Assembly: GCA_030374805.1 (NCBI GenBank)
Contig: JARGSG010000029.1
Location: 1-64,000 of the forward strand
Origin: Gracilaria gracilis
Taxonomy: Eukaryota > Rhodophyta > Florideophyceae > Gracilariales > Gracilariaceae
DNA: 64,000 nucleotides
Direction: 5' to 3'
Shown: positions 19,510 to 31,162 of the stretch, one piece after another
Numbering within the stretch: the first letter of the stretch is position 1
How the letters are laid out: each line of letters starts with the position of its first letter
Program-made: the position numbers and the translations under genes
The notes under the pieces: model-generated
What the model was told of the DNA's origin: nothing
Database searches by the model: none
What the model saw: only the letters and a program-made list of their open reading frames with translations

Positions 19510-20960
19510 TCATCCCAGCCTCTTGAAACTCCCTCGATTCTCGTTTTCTGAAAGAGGATCTCGTACCCGACGCCCCTTCATGCGACTCCAGGTCGAATTT
19601 ACCGGCCCCACCCTCATTTCCGTAGCTTCCCGTGTAGTCAATTGTTTTTTTCCAGCCCGTAGTATCTCAATATCTTCATGGTCAGTTCCGATACCAAGAA
19701 TACCCGCACCCACGATTACCCTCTTCCTGTCGCGCTCACTCAAATTATGACACATCTTTGCCTTTTCGTGGTCCATGAACTCTTCAAATCTGTAGTTGTT
19801 TTGGCTACTACGTCTGTAGTTGGCAAAAAGGAGTGACGACAATTTCCGGAACCCGTTATTCACTGAACGTAAATAAGCACCTGGTCGAGAGCCAATAGGC
19901 GGATCTCCAGGTGTGTTTGGTTTATCCTATAAATATTGCAGGGCTTGACGCGGTCGCAACGACGAATCATTGTACCTTTTTCCAATGACATTAACCCATT
20001 CGTCTACTGGTTTCTCCTTAGTATCAATTTCTGCTCTCTTACTTATCGTTTGTGAGGCCCTTAAATACGCTGGACAACACTCGGGGTCATCATGTATCAA
20101 CCACATCATGGGTGAGAACTGAGACAATGTGAAAGGCTTCTGCTTTGTTCTTTTTCGGTTTTTACGAGACCGGAGCTGCTGCATCGTTATCGATTGTTAA
20201 GTGTATAGCTGTAGATTGAGAAAGTCGACTTCTCTTCATCAGTGTGTCTTTTCCCTTTGCCGGACTGTTTGCTTTACGTTTGGATGGAGAATACTTAGTC
20301 TTTTCTCTGGTTATCAACTCGAAAAAACTCTTTGCTTTCGTCACAGCAACACTAGGCGCGCATGTAGCGATGTCATGGAAGAAATCCATGCAGGGAATTT
20401 GAGGATCTCCAAACAATAGGGCCCATTTCTTCTGAAAGACGTCATATTCCCCATCGCTTCATTCCAAGATAGCCCGAATTGTTTATGTCTTTTCGTTACG
20501 TAGTTGTTGTAGAGGAATACCATGATCTGAGCTATAAGAACAGGCTTTGCGGAGGAGTTGTGTTTGAACTGCTTGTAAACGTCACAGAACTTGTGAATAT
20601 CGCGCAGTGTTTCGACAGATTGTTGGCGTAAAAATATATGGCTCTTGTGCAACCCACTCTCCCTCAAGACCGGAGAGAAAGAGGATACAGTCAAGGCTGA
20701 CGTCGCCATAAAGTGGAAACAGCTGCGGAGTTCTTGACGCAAAGAAGTGTTCGGGGTCCAATGGGATAGTGGGGGGGAGATTCGAGGGGGTGCGCTTGTC
20801 AATCAGATGCAAGGGCTGCAAAAGTAAATGCATTCTGACTACCTGTACACGAAAGAGTGGAGGCAGGAAGCGTGACAGGCTGTTCAGGAAGAGACGGTTT
20901 TTTCTTGAGTCGATCACTCTGATTCATACGAAAATTGAATCAGGAAGAGACGATGAATAG
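19510..20960 (-). pseudogene. Unrecognised protein gene, broken
   Basis: On the minus strand, protein-like text runs through four segments. 20582-20917 contains HLIDKRTPSNLPPTIPLDP. 20162-20416 contains WALLFGDPQIPCMDFFHDIA and a basic KYSPSKRKANSPAKGKD nuclear-type stretch. 19927-20184 contains DEWVNVIGKRYNDSSLRP, similar in style to Myb/SANT-like DNA-binding domains. 19510-19863 contains RFEEFMDHEKAKMCHNLSER. The segments lie in different frames with a clear switch near 20170, so the gene is dead. A nuclear DNA-binding protein, perhaps from a DNA transposon, is my inference. The gene borders the Gypsy fragment at 21060. Confidence 0.4.
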
Positions 20961-21059
20961 CTCCAATATTTTGGAATAGTTGCCTATTCTTACAATAGCC
21001 AGACTACAAGAGCAAAAAAACTCAACCGCATTTTACATCTTGCAGAAGGTAGAGAAAAG

Positions 21060-23050
21060 AGTCTCGGGACTGCCCCTTACAGAGCTGAACTGGTCTTCGC
21101 CCAGACCCCCTGAAAATTAGAGTATCGCGATATACGCCTGTCCTTCGCTCTTCGAGAAATATCGGCTTCCACTAAAATGTGGGATAAGAGATCGAGTACC
21201 AAAATTTGATCTTCTCCAGAAAAGTTCTGGTTGCGCAGTGAAAGTTGCTTTCGATTGATACAGTCTTGCACTCAACCCGTCCCACGGTGTGTGCGATCCA
21301 AAGAGGAATCTGCCAACTTATCGTATCGGTATGATAGCATTGTCCGATGCATCGGGGGTTTTTGGCTTCAATTCCCGGAGTCGTAGTGTTTTCTGCCCTT
21401 CAAACTGGACCTGATAATACCATGCGAGGCTGACGACCGCTTAGAGCGGTTGGAACGCTCTCGACGATCATCATCGGACTAAGAGTCTGATTATGTTGAA
21501 ACCTCCGAGTTACTCGGGTTAGAATCCGAGGAAGTCGACGAATCAGAACCGTAATGATGACGTTTGGCTTTCTCTCTCCGGCGATTGTCGCCTTGCACAG
21601 CATGCTGTTTGCTTTGTGACACGACAGCAGCCAGTTTATTCGGAGTGTCCTTATCCATCAAAATGGTTTCTGCTTATGTCTTCAGACGGGCCCGAACGCG
21701 ATTGAATCGCCCTCCGATCTTTTTCACGAAGATGGCGGGAGGACCCACACATTCCAAAATCTTGTTGACGTCCGACCGTGAAATAAGAAAATCTTCAGCA
21801 ACATCCTTCGCAGATGCTTGCTCGACCACCTCAAGAAGTGCTCGGAATTCTCTTACAAGAACATTATGGGCGGCTTGCGGAGTGCGAACCTATTTTTCCA
21901 CGGAGTTCTCCTGGCGGATGTTGGAGACCTCTTGACAGGGCTGGGGCACCACTTCAGCGAGAGTCAGGTGGGACGCCTCAGGCGGACCAGCAACGCCGTG
22001 AGAAAGGGCCTGCACTGTGCTCAAGGGAAACCAAAGAAGGCAACGGAAGGTACTGGGAATATCGGTGTTGGCTCGAGGCCGGAGAGGAAACATTCGCGGC
22101 GCGAGTAGAGATAGCCCGAATTGGGATCCTAGACAGTAACAGATTGTCCTGGTAATCTTCACAGTTGTGGTAGCCGTTGCAGGTAACCACTGGGTTCGCT
22201 TCTAAGGGCTTTAAAAAATCGGCGAAACCGATCAACGGGAATACACGGATACTTCCAGAATGTAGTGTGGTCAATTCTAAGTCGGGAGACCACTTCTTAG
22301 TGCAACACCTAGTGACGGGAATGCTACGATGACGTTCGGATCTTTCTCAGCGAACGGAGCCTCTCTGACAGACAGACTATGTCGTGGTGTAAGGCCAAGG
22401 TCTGCCTTCACGACAAGCGGGAGGTGTGAGGTAGGAACCAGAAGTGACCACAAAAGTGTGTAGAGTTTTTTAAGGATGCAATAACTCCATAATGTAGCGA
22501 CTCCGACGGGCTGTCGACACGAGCCACGAGTGACAAACACACCACCCAAAAAAAGGGAAAAAGGGGCGAAAGTAACAAGAGTAGTGAAACAGAAACGGCA
22601 AAACCCGAATAAACCTTCTACTAGGACGAACACGGCAACAGTCGGTAAGTAACTGAATATTGGGTTCGTTTGGTTGAGGCAGGGTGGATGGGCGACCCGT
22701 TGGCAACGTTATATCCCTGCAAGGAGAAGTTGAGTACGGGCGAAGGCGCCGAAGTCTAGGGCCAAACCCTGGTGGAGGAGAATAACTGAGTGCCGGGGCC
22801 TTTTTGCCCTGGCTATATATCGTGTTTAGTGAAACCCCCGTACTGCGCGGCTAAAATATATAGTAAGTATCTAACAGGCCCAAGTATACAAAATTGTACC
22901 AGCAATGCTGCGCCAATATCCCTGACTCACCTTGCCCAACATGCCCAGTTCACAGTTATGGTCACTGTACATAGTCATATATTGCAGCTGCTGAAAATAT
23001 GAAAAAACAACCAAGTACCAGAATATCGCTCAAGAGGGCGTTGCAATTCA
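21060..23050 (-). mobile_element. Gypsy element II, 5' part (LTR and gag remnant), minus strand
   Basis: This holds the 5' LTR at 22296-23050 and gag-like remnants from about 22160 down to 21077. The gag pieces match those of Gypsy I at 45144-46408 (for example SGEDQILVLDLLSH against SGEDPIMILEFLAC, and the GVAGP-A-SH block). Pol is absent and the left side ends near 21060. The element is broken, with several breaks, and is not recent. Its right edge lies exactly inside the dispersed repeat at 23051. Confidence 0.75.
22296..23050 (-). repeat. 5' LTR of Gypsy II
   Basis: About 755 bases. On the minus strand it starts TGAATTGCAACGCC and ends near TGCACTAA. It aligns with 46595-47374 through shared blocks, including AACAACCAAGTAC, AGCAATGCTG and TCTAGGGCCAA on the plus strand. 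Just inside, both copies share a TGGTnTCCCGAC-like primer-binding site. Confidence 0.75.
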
Positions 23051-23803
23051 ATAATCAGCGTTTCCTGTTGTTCAATGCATCTATTAATATATTTGGCTGG
23101 ATTGAAATGGTTTTAAATGCATGGAGATGTGTAAGAAAATCGAGGAGAACCCAGGAAATAAATTGGGGCACAGCTGTTCTAATCGCAGTCATTCTCGTTA
23201 GACCTCTCTTCTACGGGAAAACCCAGAGTGCGGATTCATCACAGTGAGCAGTTTTGACTAGATTTTAGAGATCTAATGGAACCGCCAATGTGAGATGTCT
23301 AATTATAGTGGACCATGAATTAGTATCCCTTACATTCAGCGTATTGAGCTTAGTGAACTTAACGAATCCAATTAATTATATCGTGTCTTTAGCAAAATTG
23401 AATAGCTGGAATAGATTTAATACATTTAATAACTAGTTCGGGGTAATAAAATACTGCTCCAGATTGCTTCCGGTAGAAAAACGGTGGGGGTAAGTAGACT
23501 AGACGTAATTGTATATTGCTCGGACTGGACATAGAAGTGGACCAACTCTTTTAATAATAATTGAAATGCATCAAGAATCGTGTCCAGAGGGTAGTTTTAG
23601 TTGATAAGGGATGATGCAAATTGTTAATTTCAATATTTGAAGATATATGGGTTGCCATCTGCAAAACGATGCGGCTCACTATGAAGATTGGAAACATCAA
23701 CCTGCATATTAGCAAAAACTCAAGTACTCAAAATGACCCAGGTCTGATTGAGAACGAGAAAGCACGGAAATGTAGCAAACCTGTCTCCTATTCCTGTAGT
23801 TCA
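23051..23803 (+). repeat. Dispersed non-coding repeat, copy B
   Basis: It is homologous to 17334-17920 (copy A). It begins abruptly at the outer edge of the Gypsy II LTR, with ATAATCAGC as in copy A at 17334, so the LTR element was inserted into this repeat. It carries about 180 extra bases relative to copy A. Confidence 0.8.
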
Positions 23804-23829
23804 AAAGAAATAAGCGGCTTCCGGATAGA

Positions 23830-26800
23830 GTTATAATGATGGCCAAGCGCAATTTAAAGTTCTAAGCTGACCTTGGCCTTTCATTCTGGTTCATGGTGCG
23901 ATATCTCACTGTCTTAGATACAGGCGCAGGCCCGACCTTCATCGTTGAGACAGCTTTGCTCACCGCCTTGTGGTCACACATTCGCCGTGGTGACATCCCT
24001 GACGTCACTGACGCGAATAACAACCCTTTTCAACTGTTGGTTACATCGAGTTGGTAATCCGCTTGGGCTCATTGGCGGTGAAGCTCGATATTTTCATTTG
24101 CCAGTCTCTGTCCACCCCAGTAATTTTGGGTTGTGACTTCTGCGAAGGGTTCGTTGATGCCGTTAGGCCCTGCCAGGGGCATGTTGAGATGGAAAATGGT
24201 TCGTCCGATCCCATTGTTTGTCTTTCTTTGATGCATGCCTCCAAGAAGCATGTACCTCTACCTGCGGCGCTGGAAGCACCACCAAGTTATTGGTAGTTTA
24301 CGAGGCTTCGTGTAGCTTCCGCGATACGCATGCCTCCAGAATCCCAAGCCTGGCTACAGGTAAATTCCCGTCGACAATGATTAGGAACCGTGCAACCATT
24401 GCCACCGTTGTATGACAAATACACTCTAACCATTGCCAATGGAGTTGTCCAAGTGGAACCGGACATTTGTTTTACGTCTTGATAGCCAACCTAACCAAAA
24501 AAACTTAGTATCTTTGGAAAACCCCAGTGATTGGCTCAGTTATGTCGCATCCAACTGCATTGGTACCTACCAAGATGACTGCTACCAATGTGTTCCAAAG
24601 CGTTTTCTAAGGTGGAAGAGGAGTCTGTATATCAATCGCCTCCATCGCCGAGTCCTTAGGGCTAGTCATCTATTAAGACAGAGAAGAAACGCTTTCCAAC
24701 CAGGTACGACCAATTGAAGCCAGTGAAGGAATTGGAAGAACTCCACATCCGACAGGTTTCGGAGACACACCGCGAAAGACTGCGGAGATGTGTTTCCTGA
24801 ATTCAACACTATGTGAGATGGTTCTCTTGGAAAGATAAACACCATAAAACACCGGATTGACCTTCTCTCAAACTTACAGGCTGTAGCTCAACATTCGTAC
24901 AGGGCAGGGCCCCAAGCCGGAGAACAAGAGAAATTTCAGATGCACAAGATGCTCCGTGCAGGAGCAATTGAACCGGCACATTTGACGCTGGCATCAACAG
25001 TGGTACTGACCCTGAAACTGGATGGTTCCTGGCTCTTCTGCATCGACTATCGTCTTCTAAACGCTGTTACCGTGAAGGATGTGTACCCAATACTACGTAT
25101 GGATGAATACATCGATTCTCTCGGAAATGATACTGTATTCACGGCATTGGATGCTAATTTAGAATGCTGGCAGGAGCAAATGAGGAAACAGGATCAGGAC
25201 CAATCAGATTATGTCTGCCACTCTGGCGTCTATCGTTTCGAACGGATGGCATTTTGTTGAATAAATGGCCTCGCTACTTTTGAGCGTGCTCCTGATATCT
25301 TACCGGCACGTGTCAAGTTTCGTACTTGTCTTTTCTACCTTAACGACGTCATCGCATTCTCAGAAAATCTAGATGATCACCTCACACATGAGAGAGATAT
25401 AATAACCACGTTACAGGACGCTGGAGTGACACTCAAGCTGAGAAAATGAAAATTCGTCACAGATGCTGTCATGTCTCGGGGTCACATGATCCTTCCGGGA
25501 TGTGTCATGATCGAGGGATCTCATGTAAAGTCGCTGAAGTGGGCCACGGAACTGGCTACCCAGACTAAACTGGGATCCTTTCTAGGATTGACCAACGTCT
25601 ATAGACGGATTTTTTCTATCTTTGCGGACATCACAGTACCTCTCAACGTGCTTCTATGGAAGCAACAACCACCTAAGCTGGACCCATTCACGTTTGCCCA
25701 GACGGAAGCCTTTAACTCTCTCAATGACGTGGTAGCCACGGCACCAGTCTTGCCACTAACGAAATCGAGACTTCCTATACCATGGAAACTAATTCTAGTG
25801 ACAATGATGTAGGCAGTGACTTGTTACAAACCACCTCGGAGGGGAAAGGCAAGCCAATTGGATACTGGTACCGTTCTTTGAACGTCCATGAGAAGAATTA
25901 ATCCGTCTTGGAGAAGGAATCTCTTGTCGTAGTGTAGGCATTATGCACACTACGACCTATGTTATTGGTGCTAATTTCACCGCTTACACGGATCACTCAT
26001 CTTTAAGAGGGCTGCTTTCCATTCCGGAGCCTTCCGGGCGCTTAATGCGTTGGAGACTGCGTCTTGCAGAATTCGACTTTGACGTCGCTTACAAGAAGGA
26101 CGCCAAAAATACACAAACCGACTCTCTCTTGCGCCTACTCACCACAGGGAAGGCGTTAGACGTCGATGAAGAGGAAATTATTTGCTTTGCAGTTGATGAT
26201 TACACAGTAAGGGAACGGGATAATGTAATAGAGAACTGGCCAGATGAACTGGACTTTGACCAGGGCTGGATGAAGTGCTTGCCGTTAGCAAAAGTGTGAA
26301 CTCCTACCAAGGAACTTCGTACCCGTCACCATCGAGAAGATGGTTAAGGAACAATTCAGAGATTCTAATACAAGAAGATTCGGACGCAACTCCATGGAGG
26401 GGCTAACCTCCCCTTTCGGTTGCTTGATATAGGATATCTCATTTGCATAGTGACTGGAAACACACAAATAGTGATGTCAAACGCTCTAAAATCTCGGGTG
26501 TTACACTTATCGCATTATGGAAAACTTAGTGGCCCCGTCGTAGAACGAAAATTGTACCCTACATTGCGAAGGAAATTCTACTGTCCAGCAATCGCTGTAG
26601 ATTGCTACGCAACTTTACAGTTCTGCTCCCTAGTGTGCTCGGAGTCGCGTCACACTCTGCCGCCATGGGATGAAGTTGAAGTTCTTCCCCTTTTTCCGAT
26701 AAGGGCACCCTTGTACTTCGTAGCCATCGATATTTTGGGACTGCTTATCGCTACTAAGCGGCGTAACAAGTTTCTACTCGTGGTCACGGATCGTTTTCCG

Positions 26801-28342
26801 AAGCCCTTTCGTACCTTATTACTACCGAGAATCACGTTGTTGATGGTTGCGCAAGCATTCGTTACCCATTGGGCACTCGTCCACGCTCACCGGTGAATCT
26901 ACTATCCGACAACGGGAAAACGTTTGCCTTCCGCTTCTTCGGGGAAGTATGCAGAGTTCTGGATGTCAATATTCGCTTCAAAACAACCTACCACCCCCAG
27001 TATAATGGGGCGGCTGAGCAGTTTAACCGGACGCTGTTAGCAGAACTCCTTTCATACATAGCCGATCACCCCACCGCGTGGGCCCTTTTCGCCGATGCGC
27101 TGACATTCGCCTACACCACTCAGCTACACCATACTATGGGATTGACTCCATTTGAATTGGTTCTCTCTCGCACCCCACACCCCTTGGCGCTCGAAGCACA
27201 GCCCACGCTGGATCAATTTTCTTCAACGAAGCCATACAGGGAAACCTGGAAAATATCGTTTACCTAGTTGGTTCCTGCAGCACGACGGTTAATGGCCTGC
27301 TCATAAGCCACATATTAGCGTCATTTCAATAATGGAGCTCCTCGAAGACCTCCCGCTCTTAAGGAAGTGGACTATGATCTCATCCATAGGGAGTACTGGA
27401 CCCAGGCAAGGAGACAAGCCACAAGCACCCACTCGTCATAGACGGTCCGTACAAAATAATTTCTCTTTAATCCCACTCTATCGTGGTTTAAATGGTTCAG
27501 CAAAATGAACGCACCACCCGAGATCGCGTTGTTCTCGCACCCACACCTGCGGGGAACGAGCCATCAAGTGGTCAATCTACCGCGAAAGCGGATACCAACG
27601 CAACGAACGGGCGGAACCCACCCCCCATACACAGCCCTATGGAATTACTACGCCGGAACAAGATAGTCTCTTCTATACCAATGCTATTGAAGTCTAAGCG
27701 CCCTGATGCTTCGCTATCTGACGCCTGGTCAGCCTGTGTAATTACTCGCCGCATTGGCCCGCTGACACCCACTTCCCCTGTCGCTCCATCTAAGGAGGAG
27801 AATAGACTCGGCAATTCCACGTCTTCGCGTAATGAATCCCGTGATTGACCGAAAGCTGAGGCTACGCTAAAGCGATTAGAGTCCTCTCGGGATCCTAGTG
27901 AATTGACTTTGTCACTTTCTGCACCGTTGGCCAAATTGGTACGACGATGCAACCACCTTGGTGAAACGATCTAGGAGCCACGAGGCCTTAGCTTAGGGTA
28001 AGAAGGGGGTAGGTAGTACAATGAGACCTCAGTAGGTTAGTGCCACATGAGCCTAACAGTGCGCCTTGCTGGCTGCATTCACTCAATTGGTATTTTCTAT
28101 TTTCTAATCTAGTTTAGCTTATCATTGCCGCCCCATGACAGTAGATCATGGGCGCAGCCGATGACGCTTTGCCTAAAAGGGAGATATGCGTCGGTTCACC
28201 TTTTATATATTGCGGTGTACCTCGCCTTGCCCTCCAGTATTGTAAGGTCAAACTAAGGCAGTAACAATACCAACTTGGTTACTTGCTACTCTACTACTAT
28301 TCATGTTTTTCCACGCGTCGACGTCTATTAACGTACACATAC
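23830..28342 (+). mobile_element. Gypsy element IV (protease to 3' LTR), plus strand
   Basis: A Ty3/Gypsy-type pol can be followed: retropepsin at about 23890-24090 (LDTGAGPTFI), reverse transcriptase at about 24860-25450 (FCIDYRLLNAVTVKDVYP, then FTALDAN), RNase H at about 25690-26150 (ANFTAYTDHSSLRGLLS) and integrase at about 26420-27270 (TTYHPQYNGAAEQFNRTL). The 3' LTR is 28012-28342. Gag and the 5' LTR are missing to the left. The element is broken, with roughly ten or more breaks, and looks old. The pol order protease-RT-RNaseH-integrase is that of the Metaviridae. Confidence 0.85.
28012..28342 (+). repeat. LTR a: 3' LTR of Gypsy IV
   Basis: 331 bases, similar along its length to 28343-28700 (shared blocks CTCAGT-GGTT-GTGCC, CCCATGACAGTAG-TCATGGGCGCAGCCGAT, TATATTGCGGTG-ACCTC, CGCGTCGACGTCTA). 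A TATATATTGC promoter-like block is kept in both. It follows the pol of Gypsy IV. Confidence 0.8.
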
Positions 28343-28700
28343 TGTAGTAAAATGGGACCTCAGTGGGTTGGTGCCACGTGGGCCTGCCTGTGCGCATTGC
28401 TGGCTGTGCACCCAATTGGTATCCTCTATTTTTTATATTTTATATTTTCTAATTTCATATTTAGTTTAGCTTAGCATTGCTGGCCCATGACAGTAGTTCA
28501 TGGGCGCAGCCGATCACTTCATGCCCGCATAAGAGATCGGCGTCGGTGCATCTTGTATATATTGCGGTGCACCTCACCTTCCCCCTCAGGTATCGTAGAG
28601 TCGGGCATATTAGGACAGTAACTATACCATCTTGGTCACTTGCTACTCTACCACTATTCAGGTTTTACCCCGCGTCGACGTCTACGACCGTACACCTACA
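28343..28700 (+). repeat. LTR b: 5' LTR of Gypsy V
   Basis: 358 bases, from TGTAGTAAAATG to CACCTACA, homologous to LTR a. A TGGTTGCCCAG stretch 10 bases inside could be the primer-binding site. Confidence 0.75.
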
Positions 28701-30010
28701 CGGTCTAGACTGGTTGCCCAGTCGTTTGCCCCTGCGGGGTTCAGGTGCCCTACTACCATATTGGTTGTATGTTTTTCACCTTTAGGTTGAACCCTCGCGC
28801 GCTCCCTCTACCAGGCGGACCCCACACCTTATCGGTATTTGTACGATATTTTGGTCTCCCGATTTATAAGTTTCTTGGTTTTTGTCGTACCTTTACTGTT
28901 GAACAGAAGATTTTCGAAGGAATTCTGGAAGTTCAAACACATATGTGGTTTCGTAGGATTCCTCGAAAAGCAATTAAATACCACTATTGGTCACTATGGA
29001 AAGACCTACAGGGATTACTCGTGGCTCTAGCGCACCTCTTAGCCACAATGTTTCTGGTGTGGCTTCGGCCGCCAAACCCATTCGGGATATTCCCGAGGAG
29101 CTGCTTCGGTAATCTCGGACGGGAACCTCAAAGGATACGGGCACTCAGCCTCCATTGGTTCCTGAACCTACTAAAGATATACTGACAACGGTTGAGGACC
29201 TTTGGCCTCATTTGGAAGATCGAACGAAAGCTCCTTTTACCGCCACGGTTATTGAAGCTATGACCTTTAGGGACATGGACGCCGTTACCCGCTTGGTGGT
29301 GGATCGGGCCGTGCACGAGCTCTCTCAGCGTTTACCTAAATTGATTAAAACATACCTCTTAACGGATGCCCGGGAGAATATCTACTGAGTTGTTCAAGAC
29401 CCTTGCGTTTCTGAAGGACTGAAGGAAGCAAAAACCCCTGGGATGAATATGGTTACTCGCATACCACAAAGGCTTCCTATATGTTCTTCCGCACCAATCA
29501 AGCCAATTCCGGCCAATAGTGCGTACCTACAAGTTTTAAGGCAAGAGAAGAAGGGCCATATAGATATGGGCCCTCGAAACATGTACTTGCCACCCGTTGG
29601 AGGTAACGTTCGAAAGGACACCAAGACTAATGGACCTGAGCAAGATTTTTCTGACCCAGAAGAGGGGCGACGAAGAAGAAACCGAAAGGGTAAAGAAAGG
29701 AGGAGGAAGAAGGGAAAGAGTCGCGGCTGTGACTCTGACCCCGATTTGTCGAGCTCCAATACCGATACTGGTTCATCATCAGATGGTGACCATAAAAGTG
29801 GACGCAAAAAGAAACAGAACAGGTTGGCGACGAATTCGTCAAAGAGAAACCGTAAAGGTAAGAAGAAACGGTACGAGTCGTCGGACTCGGATTCGGACAC
29901 CGATACAACCGTGGAGGTGCGTCAGCCGCTGAACAATATTGTTAGAACACTGGTTCGATGTTTGAGAACGTAAACGATGGGGACCAGCTGAGGACAAGTC
30001 GGTGGGTCTA
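28343..30010 (+). mobile_element. Gypsy element V, 5' part (LTR and gag), plus strand
   Basis: The 5' LTR (28343-28700) is followed by gag-like text at 28745-29973. Its C-terminal part (29443-29973) is very basic and then Asp/Ser-rich (runs such as SSDSDSDTDTT), like the gag tails of Gypsy I and II. No protease or pol follows, and the element ends near 30010. It is broken, with a few breaks. The LTR abuts that of Gypsy IV directly. Confidence 0.65.
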
Positions 30011-31150
30011 CCCGAGTTTGTATAGAGAATCAGACCTTCGAAATTAAGTCTATCAGCGAAGGTATTCTAAATAACAAATCACATTGAGCCATATGCGAAC
30101 AATGTGTCTAGCGTAGGAACTATTGCTGAAGCTGACGTGGAACGGAGGCTTCTAGAAACTTCTAAAAGGTTCAGATGTGTACAAAGATGTAATACTTACA
30201 GCTTCTCCAAATAGGTTGACAGTGCCTATGTGACGTCATCAATGCCAACATTGATGGTAGTGACGACACAGGTAAGTTCTTTGACTAATTTAAATGCCAA
30301 AAGTGTCACGTATGAGCTTGAAGGTCAAATAGGTTTTTGATTGGGCCGCAAATCCACGATGAGTCCATTAAACGTATTAAATATAAATTTCTAAAAGCAA
30401 TAAGTAGCATAAAACAGTAACAGAAGAAAAAGATATCGATGAAATCCTAACATGCTATCACGTGTGTCAAACTGAACATACATCTAAAATGCGTTATAAG
30501 CCGATCTTTTGCTGTTCTTTTCTGCAATTTTACTGACCCTGGACTCAATTTGTCCTCTAAGTTAGCGAGATATGTTTGGGTAGCGGTTGGAAGTCTTTTG
30601 CGGAGGTCTTCGAATTGGAGATATATTCGGGCGTGCCTGAAATACATTAAGTCGTCTTTTGATGGCACCCAGTATATCCATCATCACTCTCTGGTTTCTT
30701 AACAGGGTATCGTTGCTCATGCTTTGGTTTTGATGGCTTCTTGTCGTCCATTCATTTTCTAAGAACTTGCGCCCTCGTTTGCGTCGGATTCTGGTGCGCT
30801 TCTGCTCGAATTCGTTCATGTCATAGATAGGTTCCATTCATTTTCTTGTGTCCAAAGAAATGCTTAGCGTTGCGAAATATTTCGGTGAAGCGAAAAGTGC
30901 ACGGAAGTTTCAGTACTAGTGGTCGACTACGTTCTGACTTGTCTGACTTGACAAAATGATATACTTATCATTTCTCGAGGAAGTCAATGTATCTGTACTA
31001 TATCTCGAAGAGCATTGATTGATTGTATTTCATCGGCTTTCCCAACATAGCTCATAGATCATTTAGTCAACAATTCATTGAACTGTGGAGGCAAGGGAAT
31101 GGGTTTGTCCGTCATGGTATCAATTTCTATATGCTCTGGGTGTTTTTCTT
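30011..31150 (-). other. Unrecognised stretch with a possible small minus-strand gene
   Basis: Two overlapping minus-strand frames, 30562-30837 and 30447-30668, carry charged helical text (EFEQKRTRIRRKRGRKFLEN, then FEDLRKRLPTATQTYLANLE). They look like one short, shifted gene of about 110 residues from ATG 30837. I do not recognise the family. The rest is AT-rich and empty. Confidence 0.3.
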
Positions 31151-31162
31151 AGTTCATGAACA

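Noticed and set aside
29394-29900. Minus-strand frame of 168 residues with Leu/Phe-rich runs, membrane-protein-like
   Set aside because: It is the complement of the Arg/Lys/Ser/Asp-rich gag tail of Gypsy V. Hydrophobic runs arise from the antisense of AAG/AGA codons.
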